Assembly: GCF_026672425.1 (NCBI RefSeq)
Contig: NZ_JAPPRC010000005.1
Coordinates: forward strand, 186,001-250,000
Source: Pannonibacter sp. SL95
GTDB taxonomy: Bacteria; Pseudomonadota; Alphaproteobacteria; Rhizobiales; Stappiaceae
Length of the DNA: 64,000 nucleotides
Direction of reading: 5' to 3'
The notes beneath the pieces were generated by a model. The model ran no database searches, had not been told where the DNA came from, and saw only the letters and a list, made by a program, of their open reading frames with translations. The position numbers were made by a program, and so were the translations under genes. Within the stretch, counting starts at the first letter, position 1. Each line of letters starts with the position of its first letter. This document shows, piece after piece, positions 17,733 to 26,500 of the stretch.

Positions 17733-19841
17733 ATGAGCGCAGACAAGGATCTTTTCGCCCGACCGCAGACCGCAGCCGCAACAGCTGCGCCGGCTGCTCC
17801 ATCGGGACCGTCCGCGCCCAAGGCTGCGCCGCGCCCGGTAGAGCCAGTAGCTGTCGAGCCAGCGCCGCCAGCGCCCCGCCCTGCCCGCCCCGAGCCCAAG
17901 GCATCGGCCAGCGAGGACTACACGGCGGCCGACATCGAGGTTCTGGAAGGTCTGGAACCGGTGCGCCGGCGCCCCGGCATGTATATCGGCGGCACTGACG
18001 AGAAGGCGCTGCATCACCTCTTTGCCGAGATCATCGACAACTCGATGGACGAGGCCGTGGCCGGCCATGCTACCTGGATCGACGTGTCGCTCAGTGCTGA
18101 TGGCTATATCACGATCATCGACAACGGCCGCGGCATCCCGGTTGACCCGCATCCGAAGTTCAAGGACAAGTCCGCGCTCGAAATCATCATGACCACGCTG
18201 CATGCGGGCGGAAAGTTCGACAGCAAGGTCTATGAGGCATCCGGCGGCCTGCATGGCGTCGGATCGTCGGTGGTGAACGCGCTGTCAGAGGAAATGGTTG
18301 TCGAGGTGGCGCGGGCGCGCAAGCTCTACCGCCAGACCTTCCAGCGCGGGCGACCGGTCGGGCCGCTGGAACTTGTCGGCGACGTGCAGAACCGCCGTGG
18401 CACCCTGGTCCGGTTCAAGCCAGACTGGCAGATCTTCGGCAAGGAGGCCCGCTTCGAACCGGCCCGGCTGCTGCGCATGGCAAGGTCCAAGGCCTATCTG
18501 TTCGGCGGCGTCGAGATCCGCTGGCACTGCGATCCCTCGCTGATCGGCGAGAAGGACAAGACGCCGGCCGAGGCGGTGTTCCATTTCCCCGGCGGCCTGA
18601 AGGATTTCCTCGGCGAGCGGCTCGGCACCGAGCGCAAGGTGATCGACGACATTTTTGCCGGCAAGGTCGGCGAGCCCGGCAAGCATGGCTCCGTCGAATG
18701 GGCCGTGACCTGGTTTGCCGGTGACGGCTTCCTGTCGTCCTACTGCAACACGGTGACAACACCGGAAGGCGGCACGCATGAGGCGGGCCTGCGCTACGCG
18801 CTGCTGCGCGGCCTCAAGGGCTATGCCGATCTGGTCGGCAACAAGAAGGCCGCGATCCTGACCTCCGAGGACATCATGACCTCGGCGGCGGGCATGTTGT
18901 CGGTGTTCATCCGCGAGCCGGAGTTCGTCGGCCAGACCAAGGACAAGCTGGCGACCAACGAGGCGACCCGGATCACGGAAAACGCCCTGCGCGACGCCTT
19001 CGACCATTGGCTTGCCGCATCGCCGACCCAGGCCAACAAGGTGCTGGAGTGGGTGATCGACCGCGCCGAGGAGCGCCTGCGCCGCCGCCAGGAAAAGGAC
19101 GTGGCGCGCAAGACGGCGGTGCGCAAGCTGCGCCTGCCCGGCAAGCTGGCCGACTGCTCGGCCAACCAGGCCGAAGGCACGGAACTTTTCATCGTCGAGG
19201 GCGATTCGGCAGGTGGCTCGGCCAAGCAGGCGCGCAACCGCATGAACCAGGCCGTGCTGCCGCTGCGCGGCAAGATCCTGAACGTTGCCAACGCAGGCCG
19301 CGACAAGCTGGCCGCCAATCAGCAGCTGGCCGACCTTATCCAGGCGCTGGGGGCCGGAACACGGTCGCACTACAAGGATCCGGATCTTCGCTACGAGAAG
19401 ATCATCATCATGACCGACGCCGACGTGGACGGCGCGCATATCGCCTCGCTGCTGATCACATTCTTCTATCAGGAAATGCCGGAGCTGATCCGCAACGGGC
19501 ATCTCTACCTCGCCGTGCCGCCGCTGTATCGGCTCACACAGGGCGGCAAGACCATCTATGCCCGCACCGACGCCCACAAGGACGAGCTGCTGACCAGCGT
19601 GTTCAAGAACAAGGGCAAGGTCGAAATCGGCCGCTTCAAGGGCCTTGGCGAAATGCTGCCGAGCCAGCTGAAGGAAACGACCATGGACCCGTCCAAGCGC
19701 ACGCTGCTGAAGGTCGAGGTCCTGGAAGGCGACGAGGACGGCACGCGCGATGCAGTCGACCAGCTGATGGGCAACAAGCCCGAGGCACGGTTCCGTTTCA
19801 TCCAGGACCGGGCCGAATTCGCGCAGGATCTCGACATCTGA
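17733..19841 (+). CDS. parE: DNA topoisomerase IV subunit B
   Basis: ATPase subunit of topoisomerase IV, which decatenates daughter chromosomes. 702 aa from the ATG at 17733 (MSADKDLFARP). A 60-residue Ala/Pro-rich N-terminal extension precedes the GHKL ATPase core (EGLEPVRRRPGMYIGG, IIDNSMDEAV, DNGRGIPVD, GGLHGVGSS). The Toprim domain is seen at EGDSAGGSAKQARNR and MTDADVDGAHIAS. ParE rather than GyrB is indicated by the lack of the GyrB-specific C-terminal insertion and by the VRRRPGMYIGGTDE context. The start could also lie upstream in frame, but no better ribosome-binding site is seen. Confidence 0.93.
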   Translation: MSADKDLFARPQTAAATAAPAAPSGPSAPKAAPRPVEPVAVEPAPPAPRPARPEPKASASEDYTAADIEVLEGLEPVRRRPGMYIGGTDEKALHHLFAEIIDNSMDEAVAGHATWIDVSLSADGYITIIDNGRGIPVDPHPKFKDKSALEIIMTTLHAGGKFDSKVYEASGGLHGVGSSVVNALSEEMVVEVARARKLYRQTFQRGRPVGPLELVGDVQNRRGTLVRFKPDWQIFGKEARFEPARLLRMARSKAYLFGGVEIRWHCDPSLIGEKDKTPAEAVFHFPGGLKDFLGERLGTERKVIDDIFAGKVGEPGKHGSVEWAVTWFAGDGFLSSYCNTVTTPEGGTHEAGLRYALLRGLKGYADLVGNKKAAILTSEDIMTSAAGMLSVFIREPEFVGQTKDKLATNEATRITENALRDAFDHWLAASPTQANKVLEWVIDRAEERLRRRQEKDVARKTAVRKLRLPGKLADCSANQAEGTELFIVEGDSAGGSAKQARNRMNQAVLPLRGKILNVANAGRDKLAANQQLADLIQALGAGTRSHYKDPDLRYEKIIIMTDADVDGAHIASLLITFFYQEMPELIRNGHLYLAVPPLYRLTQGGKTIYARTDAHKDELLTSVFKNKGKVEIGRFKGLGEMLPSQLKETTMDPSKRTLLKVEVLEGDEDGTRDAVDQLMGNKPEARFRFIQDRAEFAQDLDI

Positions 19842-19981
19842 CCCCTTTCAGCGCCATGCTGTATCCGGGGAGTGGCCGCGCTGGCGTGGTGGCGCCGATT
19901 GCCGGGCGATTGACCGGCAGCGGTTGATCCGCTACCGCGTTCAGCAGGCTGGCCAAGTATGGCGTGTGGGGAGTTCAGGTC

Positions 19982-20665
19982 ATGCTGCAGAGCGTCTATT
20001 CCGTCTATGACCGGGTACGGCGACCCTTGCGCAACCACCATTATCTCGTGTTGCCAGGCGGCAAGCTCGCCTATGCGCGCATTCCAGGCCGGCCGGAACA
20101 GATCGCGCGGCCGGTGCTGGCAGCGCTGGATGCCGGTGCCGAGGACAGCGGCTGGTTCGACGAAATCGAGCTTTTGACCGCGCGCGAACTTGGCCGCCGC
20201 TACGCCGACATCACCGTGTTTGCCTTTGTCCAGCCGCCGGCTGAACGGATTGCTGCCGCGTATGAGCTTGTGATCGGGTCGGGAAAACCACTGCCGACAT
20301 TCTATGCCCGCCACGGCTTCCAGCCCGGCATGAGCCTTGCCCAGTTCGTCCTGCGCGTCTGCCAGATCAGCGATCTGCGCGCGGACAACCTGTTCCGGTC
20401 GCAGGCGCATATGCTCGAGCGCCGACCGGCTAGCAAAAGCCTGGTCCTGCGCACGGACCAGCTCGGCAAGGGATGGCCGCGCCTGTCGGAGCTGCTTGCC
20501 GCGGCCGGTGGCCTGCGTCTGCCGGACTGCCCGGAACCTGCAGGCGATGCTGAACCCAAACCCGTGACCCGGGCCTGCGAACTCGAGGCTGGCCCGCTCG
20601 CCAGCCGGCTGGCGCGCCGATATGCGCAGGACATGCAGCTCTACTTCGCCGACGAGCGCGTGTAA
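19982..20665 (+). CDS. Sulfotransferase-like hypothetical protein
   Basis: 227-aa protein. The segment ITVFAFVQPPAERIAAAYE resembles the 3'-phosphate-binding motif of family-2 sulfotransferases (usually F-RNP-ER--S-Y), and LAYARIPG occupies the place of the 5'-PSB loop, but key residues such as the Arg-Asn of RNP are replaced, so activity is doubtful. Later segments (MSLAQFVLRVCQ, DNLFRSQAHML, LRTDQLGKGWPRLSELLA) also fit that fold. I chose the ATG at 19982, eight bases after GGGGAG; a GTG at 19964 is an alternative. It stands alone between parE and the helicase. Confidence 0.6.
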   Translation: MLQSVYSVYDRVRRPLRNHHYLVLPGGKLAYARIPGRPEQIARPVLAALDAGAEDSGWFDEIELLTARELGRRYADITVFAFVQPPAERIAAAYELVIGSGKPLPTFYARHGFQPGMSLAQFVLRVCQISDLRADNLFRSQAHMLERRPASKSLVLRTDQLGKGWPRLSELLAAAGGLRLPDCPEPAGDAEPKPVTRACELEAGPLASRLARRYAQDMQLYFADERV

Positions 20666-20741
20666 TCGCGTATCCCGCCCAAGTCAGAGGCAGCGTGTTA
20701 GCTTTAAGCGCAGCAAATCGCGCTGAAACTCAAGGAAAACG

Positions 20742-20769
20742 TTGACACTCCGGACGTTGGCTGTAGGTT
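20742..20769 (+). promoter_or_regulatory. Candidate sigma-70 promoter of the DEAD-box helicase gene
   Basis: A consensus -35, TTGACA (20742-20747), is followed after 16 bases by TAGGTT (20764-20769), a weak -10. The start codon is about 75 bases further on, leaving a leader long enough for post-transcriptional control, as often seen for cold-induced helicases. The -10 match is only partial. Confidence 0.4.
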
Positions 20770-20844
20770 GGCGCCAATTGCGGAGACCCGTGACAGCCGC
20801 GTCTCCCCTCCACCTTAGCGACCCAGAAGTGGACATACTCCCTT

Positions 20845-22335
20845 ATGTCTTTCGACACGCTCGGCCTCAGCGAGAAAGTTCTCCAGGCAGTAGCCGCCTC
20901 CGGATACACGGAGCCCACTGCCATCCAGAAAGGCGCGATTCCTTACGTCATTGAAGGACGCGACGTTCTTGGCATCGCTCAGACCGGCACCGGCAAGACG
21001 GCTTCCTTCACGTTGCCGATGCTGACGAAGCTCGAAAAGGGCCGCGCGCGCTCGCGGATGCCGCGCACGCTGATCCTCGAGCCGACGCGCGAACTTGCTG
21101 CACAGGTGCAGGAAAACTTCGAGAAATACGGCGTCAATCACAAGCTGAACGTTGCCCTCCTGATCGGCGGCGTCTCCTTTGGCGACCAGGACAAGAAGAT
21201 TGACCGCGGCGCAGACGTGCTGATCGCCACTCCGGGCCGGCTGCTGGATCACGTCGAGCGCGGCAAGCTGCTGCTGCAGGGCGTCGAGATCCTCGTCATC
21301 GACGAAGCCGACCGCATGCTCGACATGGGCTTCATCCCGGACATCGAGCGTATCTGCAAGCTGATTCCCTTCACGCGCCAGACCCTGTTCTTCTCGGCCA
21401 CCATGCCGCCGGAGATCCAGCGCCTGACCGAAACCTTCCTGCAGAACCCGGCCAAGGTCGAGGTCTCGACCCGCTCGTCCACGTCCTCGACGATCACCCA
21501 GTATCTGGTGGCGACGGGGGGCGAAGACTACGAGAAGCGCCAGACGCTGCGTGACCTGCTGGCCCAGGCGGAAGACCTGCAGAACGCCATCGTGTTCTGC
21601 AACCGCAAGGTCGACGTGGCGACCCTGTTCCGCTCGCTGGAACGGCACGGTTTCAACGTCGGCGCGCTGCATGGCGACATGGACCAGCGCACGCGCATGA
21701 CCATGCTCGACAATTTCCGCAAGGGCAATCTGAAGCTCCTCGTGGCCAGCGACGTGGCCGCGCGCGGTCTCGACATCCCCGATGTGAGCCACGTCTTCAA
21801 CTTCGACGTGCCGATCCATGCCGAAGACTATGTGCATCGCATTGGCCGTACCGGCCGGGCCGGTAGAACTGGCGTGTCCTATACGCTGGTAAGCGGAGAT
21901 GACGCAAAGTATCTCGCAGCTATCGAGAAGGTAATCTCCAAGACGATCGACTGGCTCGGCGAGCCGCTCGACTTTGAAGCAGCCATTGCCGAACGCAAGG
22001 AACGCCGCAAGGCCGCACGTGCTGGCGGCGGCGACAAGCCGAAGCGTGGTCCGCTGCGCGAACGCACACCGCGCGTCCGTGAAACTACGGAAGACGCAGG
22101 GGAAGCACCGCGCCGCGAGCGCACGCGCAAGCCGCGCGTCGAAGCCCCAGCTGAAGATCGCGCGACCGAGATGCGGCAACCGCGCGAAGAGGCGCAGCCG
22201 CGTCAACCGCGCCCGCAGCGCGACCGCGCACCGCGACGTGACCGCGGTCAGGACCATGACGAACCGGTCATTGGACTTGGCGATCACGTGCCGGCGTTCC
22301 TCCTGCGCGATCCGCGCGCGAAGAAAGCCTCCTGA
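20845..22335 (+). CDS. DEAD-box ATP-dependent RNA helicase (RhlE type)
   Basis: 496-aa RNA helicase probably acting in RNA decay or ribosome assembly. All motifs are visible: Q motif GYTEPTAIQKGAIP, motif I AQTGTGKT, Ia PTRELAAQ, Ib TPGRLLD, II DEAD, III SAT, and VI HRIGRTGRAGRTG. The last 120 residues are an Arg/Lys/Pro-rich, low-complexity RNA-binding tail as in RhlE relatives. A candidate promoter lies at 20742-20769. Confidence 0.93.
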   Translation: MSFDTLGLSEKVLQAVAASGYTEPTAIQKGAIPYVIEGRDVLGIAQTGTGKTASFTLPMLTKLEKGRARSRMPRTLILEPTRELAAQVQENFEKYGVNHKLNVALLIGGVSFGDQDKKIDRGADVLIATPGRLLDHVERGKLLLQGVEILVIDEADRMLDMGFIPDIERICKLIPFTRQTLFFSATMPPEIQRLTETFLQNPAKVEVSTRSSTSSTITQYLVATGGEDYEKRQTLRDLLAQAEDLQNAIVFCNRKVDVATLFRSLERHGFNVGALHGDMDQRTRMTMLDNFRKGNLKLLVASDVAARGLDIPDVSHVFNFDVPIHAEDYVHRIGRTGRAGRTGVSYTLVSGDDAKYLAAIEKVISKTIDWLGEPLDFEAAIAERKERRKAARAGGGDKPKRGPLRERTPRVRETTEDAGEAPRRERTRKPRVEAPAEDRATEMRQPREEAQPRQPRPQRDRAPRRDRGQDHDEPVIGLGDHVPAFLLRDPRAKKAS

Positions 22336-22443
22336 CACCGACAAACTTACTGCGAACCTTACGTGGCGTTTGAAACAAATATTGTTAAAATCGCCTAGGT
22401 TTACTCCGCATTAAGCCTCGCAACGTTAGGCTGCGCGAGTGGG

Positions 22444-22465
22444 AGGTTGCACAGAAGTGCAACCT
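22444..22465 (+). promoter_or_regulatory. Perfect leader hairpin ahead of the diguanylate cyclase gene
   Basis: AGGTTGCAC (22444-22452) and GTGCAACCT (22457-22465) form a perfect 9-bp stem with an AGAA tetraloop. It ends 24 bases before the ATG at 22490 and is not followed by a T-run, so it is more likely an RNA-level element (stability, occlusion or protein binding) than a terminator. A dyad operator on DNA is the alternative. Confidence 0.4.
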
Positions 22466-22489
22466 GAAGGTGGATTGCAGGATATCGGC

Positions 22490-23548
22490 ATGTCGGACCA
22501 TGAGGATTTCAAGCGTACAATCGCCTATGGTGAATCAGCGCTGTCCTACATCCGGCGCAACTCATTGGCTGCCTATCCGCGCAATTATGAGCTGTGGTAC
22601 ACCTATTCGGCAGGTTTCAATCACAGCCTGAACCGCGCCATCAACGACATCATCACCGTCAAGGGCGGCGTCAACAGCGACGACCTGCAGAAGGTCTACG
22701 CCAAGTTCCTGTCGCCGAACCGTCTTGGTGACCGGATCGATGAGGTTGGGGCAAAGGTTGCCGAGGAGGTCCAGGACCTCGTCGATGCCATCCGGATCAG
22801 CACCGATGCGACCGCAGACTATAGCGAGGCGCTTGAGACGGCGAGCGAGAAGTTGAAGGATCTGTCGGATCCTGAAAAACTGCGCGTCGTTGTCTCGCAT
22901 ATGATCAAGGCGACCCATGCTGCCGTTGCTGCCAACCAGAACCTGGAAGGCCAGCTGCTGGATTCTCGCCGCCAGATCGAGACGCTGAAAGAGAACCTCG
23001 AGGCGATCCGCTACGAATCGCTGACCGATGATCTGACGACCCTGAACAACCGCCGGCACTTCGACATGATGATCGAGAAGGCCGTGTTGCATGCGGCTGA
23101 CAGCGGCGAGCCCTTTGCCCTGCTCGTCACCGACATCGATCATTTCAAGAAGTTCAACGACACCTTCGGGCACCAGACCGGTGACCAGGTGCTGCGCCTC
23201 GTCGCGCTGGCCGTGAAGCAGAACGTCAAGGGTCAGGACTGCGCCTGCCGCTATGGCGGTGAAGAGTTCGCCATCATCCTGCCGAACACGACCTTGTCCG
23301 CCGCGATGGACGTGGCCGAAAACATCCGCAAGGCGGTCTATTCCAAGGAGCTGGTCAAGCGTTCGACCGGTGAGAACCTCGGCCGCATCACCATGTCGAT
23401 CGGTGTGTCGGAATTCCATGCCGGCGACTCGTCGCAGACCGTGATCGCCCGCGCCGATCTGGCGCTCTATGCCGCCAAGCGCGAAGGCCGCAACCGGGTC
23501 AAGTCAGAGGCCGACGAGGGTGTCGTCGAGGATACGCGCGTCGCCTGA
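22490..23548 (+). CDS. Diguanylate cyclase (GGDEF domain)
   Basis: 352-aa cytosolic protein that should make c-di-GMP from two GTP. The N-terminal 170 residues (YGESALSYIRRNSLAAYPRNYELWYTY onward) form a helical region with no sensor domain I can name; then comes a coiled segment and the GGDEF domain from YESLTDDLTTLNNRRHF. The active site is CRYGGEEFAI. The allosteric inhibition site, normally Arg-x-x-Asp just upstream, reads KGQD, a Lys-for-Arg change that may weaken product inhibition. The ATG at 22490 has AGGA eight bases upstream. Its stop TGA abuts the tenA stop (TGATCA). Confidence 0.92.
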   Translation: MSDHEDFKRTIAYGESALSYIRRNSLAAYPRNYELWYTYSAGFNHSLNRAINDIITVKGGVNSDDLQKVYAKFLSPNRLGDRIDEVGAKVAEEVQDLVDAIRISTDATADYSEALETASEKLKDLSDPEKLRVVVSHMIKATHAAVAANQNLEGQLLDSRRQIETLKENLEAIRYESLTDDLTTLNNRRHFDMMIEKAVLHAADSGEPFALLVTDIDHFKKFNDTFGHQTGDQVLRLVALAVKQNVKGQDCACRYGGEEFAIILPNTTLSAAMDVAENIRKAVYSKELVKRSTGENLGRITMSIGVSEFHAGDSSQTVIARADLALYAAKREGRNRVKSEADEGVVEDTRVA

Positions 23549-24211
23549 TCAGGCCGCGTCCAGTCCCATCTGCCAGAAGTCAGCTTCCAGAATGCTCGCC
23601 TGTGCGAAGAGATGGGTGAGCCTCGAGAGCCGTGCCGGCGTCTCATACTGGCCGGCAATCCGGTCGAGCCAGTCGGCAAAGCCCGCAGCTACCTCCTGAT
23701 AGGCATCCGAGGCATATTCCTCGATCCAGCGGCCATAGGGATTGGCCGAATCAACGCCGCCAGGGCGCGATGCCAGTGTCCGCCCGATTTCCGCGTAGCC
23801 CAGCACGCAAGGCGCCAGCGCGACCATCAGGTCGAGAAGATCGCCCTGCCCGCCGGCATCCAGCACGAAGCGGGTGTAGGCCATGGTCTGGCGTTCCTCG
23901 CGGGCAGCCTCCAGATCCTGCCGCGACAGGCCCCAGCCGGCACAGAGCTCGACATGCAGGTCCATTTCCATGTCGAGGATTGCCTTGACCCCGCCGAGGG
24001 CCTGACGCATGTCACCGAGCGTCGGGCTCTTGTAGATCGCCAGCGCATAGGCGCGGGCGAACTGGATCAGGAACAGGTAGTCCTGCACCAGATAATGCCG
24101 GAAGGCCGCCTGTGGCAGCGTGCCGTCGCCCATCTGGCGGACAAAGGCATGCTCGACATAGGCTGACCAGTCATCCGGTGCAGCCGTCTTCAGGCGGTCA
24201 AAGAAGGACAT
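23549..24211 (-). CDS. tenA: Thiaminase II / aminopyrimidine aminohydrolase TenA
   Basis: 220-aa enzyme that salvages the pyrimidine half of degraded thiamine. Family residues are present: Asp and Tyr in LVQDYLFLIQFARA, the catalytic Cys and a Tyr in APCVLGYAEIG, the WIEEYAS segment and the C-terminal Glu in SILEADFWQMG. The length is normal. It is convergent with the diguanylate cyclase and follows sufA on the minus strand with a 38-base gap, so it may be read through from the suf operon, though no functional link is obvious. Confidence 0.92.
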   Translation of the reverse strand: MSFFDRLKTAAPDDWSAYVEHAFVRQMGDGTLPQAAFRHYLVQDYLFLIQFARAYALAIYKSPTLGDMRQALGGVKAILDMEMDLHVELCAGWGLSRQDLEAAREERQTMAYTRFVLDAGGQGDLLDLMVALAPCVLGYAEIGRTLASRPGGVDSANPYGRWIEEYASDAYQEVAAGFADWLDRIAGQYETPARLSRLTHLFAQASILEADFWQMGLDAA

Positions 24212-24249
24212 GGGATAGGTCCGCGAGGGAGAGGCAAAAGGCCGGGGCG

Positions 24250-24630
24250 TCAGGACAGCGCGAGCGCGGCGGGATCTGCCGCCTTCAGCGATACGGATTC
24301 GCCGCAGCCGCAGGACGAGACCTCATTGGGATTGCGGAAGACGAAGCCCGCACGGAACTTCGTCACTTCGAAATCCATCTCCGAGCCGATCAGGAACAGG
24401 ACAGCCGAAGGATCGATGAAGACCCGGGCGCCGTCGCTCTCGACGACATCATCGCGCGGATCGGCGGTCTCGACCATCGACATGGTGTATTCCATGCCCG
24501 CGCAGCCGCCCTTCTTGATGCCGACGCGCAGACCGAGCTTGGGCGTGTCTGCATCCTGCATCAGCTCCAGCACGCGGCCGGCGGCAGCTGGGGTGACTTT
24601 CATGATCTGAAACTTGCGGGCCGATGCCAT
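24250..24630 (-). CDS. sufA: Fe-S cluster assembly scaffold/carrier SufA
   Basis: 126-aa A-type carrier, last gene of the suf operon. It has the three Cys in KKGGCAGMEY and SSCGCGES. I chose the ATG at 24630 (MASARKFQIM), with AAGGA upstream, rather than the ATG 12 codons earlier. A second A-type protein, ErpA, is encoded at 14.2 kb; SufA probably receives clusters from SufBCD. Confidence 0.92.
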   Translation of the reverse strand: MASARKFQIMKVTPAAAGRVLELMQDADTPKLGLRVGIKKGGCAGMEYTMSMVETADPRDDVVESDGARVFIDPSAVLFLIGSEMDFEVTKFRAGFVFRNPNEVSSCGCGESVSLKAADPAALALS

Positions 24631-24717
24631 CGTCCGTTTTCCTTCGGCGCCTTGCGCCTCTGTCATGCGTCCTGGCCCAGTATATGGGGATGCTGGCCGG
24701 GATGCAAAAGACCTGTC

Positions 24718-25113
24718 TCAATACCAGTTCAGGGCCACGCGCGCCTCTTCGGACATGCGGTCCGGGGTCCAGGGCGGATCAAAGACCATCGACACGGACA
24801 CGGCACCAACGCCGGGGACGGCGCCGATGGCGTTCTCGACCCAGCCCGGCATTTCGCCAGCGACCGGGCAGCCCGGTGCCGTCAGGGTCATGTCGACCTT
24901 GATCGAGCGGTCATCCTCGATATCGACCTTGTAGATGAGGCCCAGCTCGTAGATGTCGCAGGGAATTTCCGGATCATAGACCGTCTTGAGGGCGGCAATG
25001 ATATCGTCGGTGAGGCGCGCCAGCTCGTCCTCGGGAATGCCGGAGGTCGTCAGGTCCAGCGCCGTTGCGGCGGTGGTCGAGGCGTCAAGCCTTGCGGCGG
25101 AGGTGTCGTCCAT
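24718..25113 (-). CDS. Suf operon DUF59/MIP18 protein (SufT/SufX type)
   Basis: 131-aa protein of the DUF59 (MIP18) family that assists Fe-S cluster maturation. The core is LKTVYDPEIPCDIYELGLIYKVDI followed by LTAPGCPVAGEMPGWVENAI, with the conserved Asp-Pro-Glu-Ile-Pro and the Cys of APGCPV. The C-terminal FDPPWTPDRMSEEAR is characteristic of the suf-linked subgroup. In Agrobacterium the gene at this place is sufX. The start at 25113 lies 10 bases after the sufS stop; an earlier ATG at 25131 would overlap it. Confidence 0.9.
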   Translation of the reverse strand: MDDTSAARLDASTTAATALDLTTSGIPEDELARLTDDIIAALKTVYDPEIPCDIYELGLIYKVDIEDDRSIKVDMTLTAPGCPVAGEMPGWVENAIGAVPGVGAVSVSMVFDPPWTPDRMSEEARVALNWY

Positions 25114-25123
25114 TGGGGGTCCC

Positions 25124-26371
25124 TCAGGCAAAGAACTTCTGGGCTTTCAGCAGCGCCTCGACCAGCACGTCAACTTCCTCGAACGTGTTGTAGAGGCCAA
25201 AGCTTGCGCGGCAGGTGGAGGTCACGCCATAGCGGGCGAGCAAGGGCTGGGCACAATGGGTGCCCGCCCGGACCGCGACGCCGGACCGGTCGATGATCGT
25301 GGCCACGTCATGGGCATGGGCACCTTCCATTTCGAAGGCGATGATCGCGCCCTTGCCAGGCGCACTGCCGAAAATGCGCAAGGAATTGAGCGCGGACAGC
25401 CGCTCCGTCGCATAGTCGAGGAGCGCGGCCTCATGCCGGGCGATGCGGGCTCGGCCAACGCTTTCCATGTAGGTCAGCGCGGCCCCAAGCCCGATGGCCT
25501 GGACAATCGGCGGCGTGCCGGCCTCGAAACGATGCGGCGGGTTGGCATAGCTGATCGCATCCTCGGTGACATCGGCGATCATCTCGCCGCCGCCGCAGAA
25601 GGGACGCATGGCCTTCAGCGCATCCATCTTGCCGTAGAGCACACCGATGCCGGTCGGGCCGTAGACCTTGTGGCCGGTGAAGACATAGAAGTCGCAGTCG
25701 ATGTCGCGCACGTCGACCGGCATGTGCACGGCCGCCTGGCTGCCGTCGACCAGCACCTTGATGCCGCGCTCATGGGCAATCCGGCAGATTTCCTTTACCG
25801 GCACCACCGTGCCCAGCACGTTGGACATGTGGGTGATGGCGACCAGTTTCGTCCGGTCGGTCAGCGCCGCCTCGAAGGCGTCAAGGTCAAAGGAGCCGTC
25901 CTCGCGCACATAGACCCACTTCAGCACCGCGCCATTGCGCTCGCGGTGGAAGTGCCAGGGCACGATGTTGGAGTGGTGCTCCATGATCGACAGGACGATC
26001 TCGTCGCCCGGCCCGAAGGTCTCGGGCCCGAGGCCGTAGGAGACCAGATTGATCGCTTCGGTGGTCGAGCGGGTGAAGATGATCTCGTCGCCGCTGCCGG
26101 CGTTGAGGAAGCGGCGGACAGTCTCCCGCGCGGCCTCATACGCCTCAGTGGCGGCATTTGAAAGGAAGTGCAAGCCACGGTGAACATTGGCATATTCACT
26201 GGAGTACGCCTTCACCATCGCGTCGATCACGGCCTGCGGCTTCTGGGCCGAGGCGCCGTTGTCGAGATACACCAGCGGCTTGCCATAGACCTCGCGCGAC
26301 AGGATCGGGAAATCCTTGCGGATGGTCTCGACATCATAGGCCTTGTCGAGTGTTGCCGTCGCGACCGTCAT
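25124..26371 (-). CDS. sufS: Cysteine desulfurase SufS (group II)
   Basis: PLP enzyme that releases sulfur from cysteine for cluster assembly, 415 aa. The PLP lysine is in FTGHKVYGPTGIGVLYG and the catalytic Cys in RAGTHCAQPLLAR, the short-loop group II pattern of SufS. The N-terminal YLDNGASAQKP motif is intact. It is the second desulfurase of the operon (sufS1 position). A 129-base gap with two hairpins separates it from sufD. Confidence 0.95.
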   Translation of the reverse strand: MTVATATLDKAYDVETIRKDFPILSREVYGKPLVYLDNGASAQKPQAVIDAMVKAYSSEYANVHRGLHFLSNAATEAYEAARETVRRFLNAGSGDEIIFTRSTTEAINLVSYGLGPETFGPGDEIVLSIMEHHSNIVPWHFHRERNGAVLKWVYVREDGSFDLDAFEAALTDRTKLVAITHMSNVLGTVVPVKEICRIAHERGIKVLVDGSQAAVHMPVDVRDIDCDFYVFTGHKVYGPTGIGVLYGKMDALKAMRPFCGGGEMIADVTEDAISYANPPHRFEAGTPPIVQAIGLGAALTYMESVGRARIARHEAALLDYATERLSALNSLRIFGSAPGKGAIIAFEMEGAHAHDVATIIDRSGVAVRAGTHCAQPLLARYGVTSTCRASFGLYNTFEEVDVLVEALLKAQKFFA

Positions 26372-26420
26372 GCCGCCTGCTCCAGGGTTCTTGTGGGGCG
26401 AGCTTTGCCTGCCAGCCCCC

Positions 26421-26483
26421 GTCCCGGCCGTCTGCCGGGAGCGGATATCGTTTCAGCCAACCAGTCCCGGCCGGATGCCGGGA
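26421..26483 (-). repeat. Two tandem hairpin repeats in the sufD-sufS gap
   Basis: GTCCCGGCCGTCTGCCGGGA (26421-26440) and a near-copy at 26464-26483 each fold into a stem of about seven to eight G/C pairs with a 5-nt loop. They lie between two genes of one operon, so they may tune mRNA stability or partial termination; neither has a T-run. Confidence 0.5.
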
Positions 26484-26500
26484 CGGGCAATTGCGGCGCT

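Noticed and set aside
22400-22415. TTTA-N7-TTAAG before the diguanylate cyclase as a CtrA box
   Set aside because: Only seven of nine positions match, so chance is likely.
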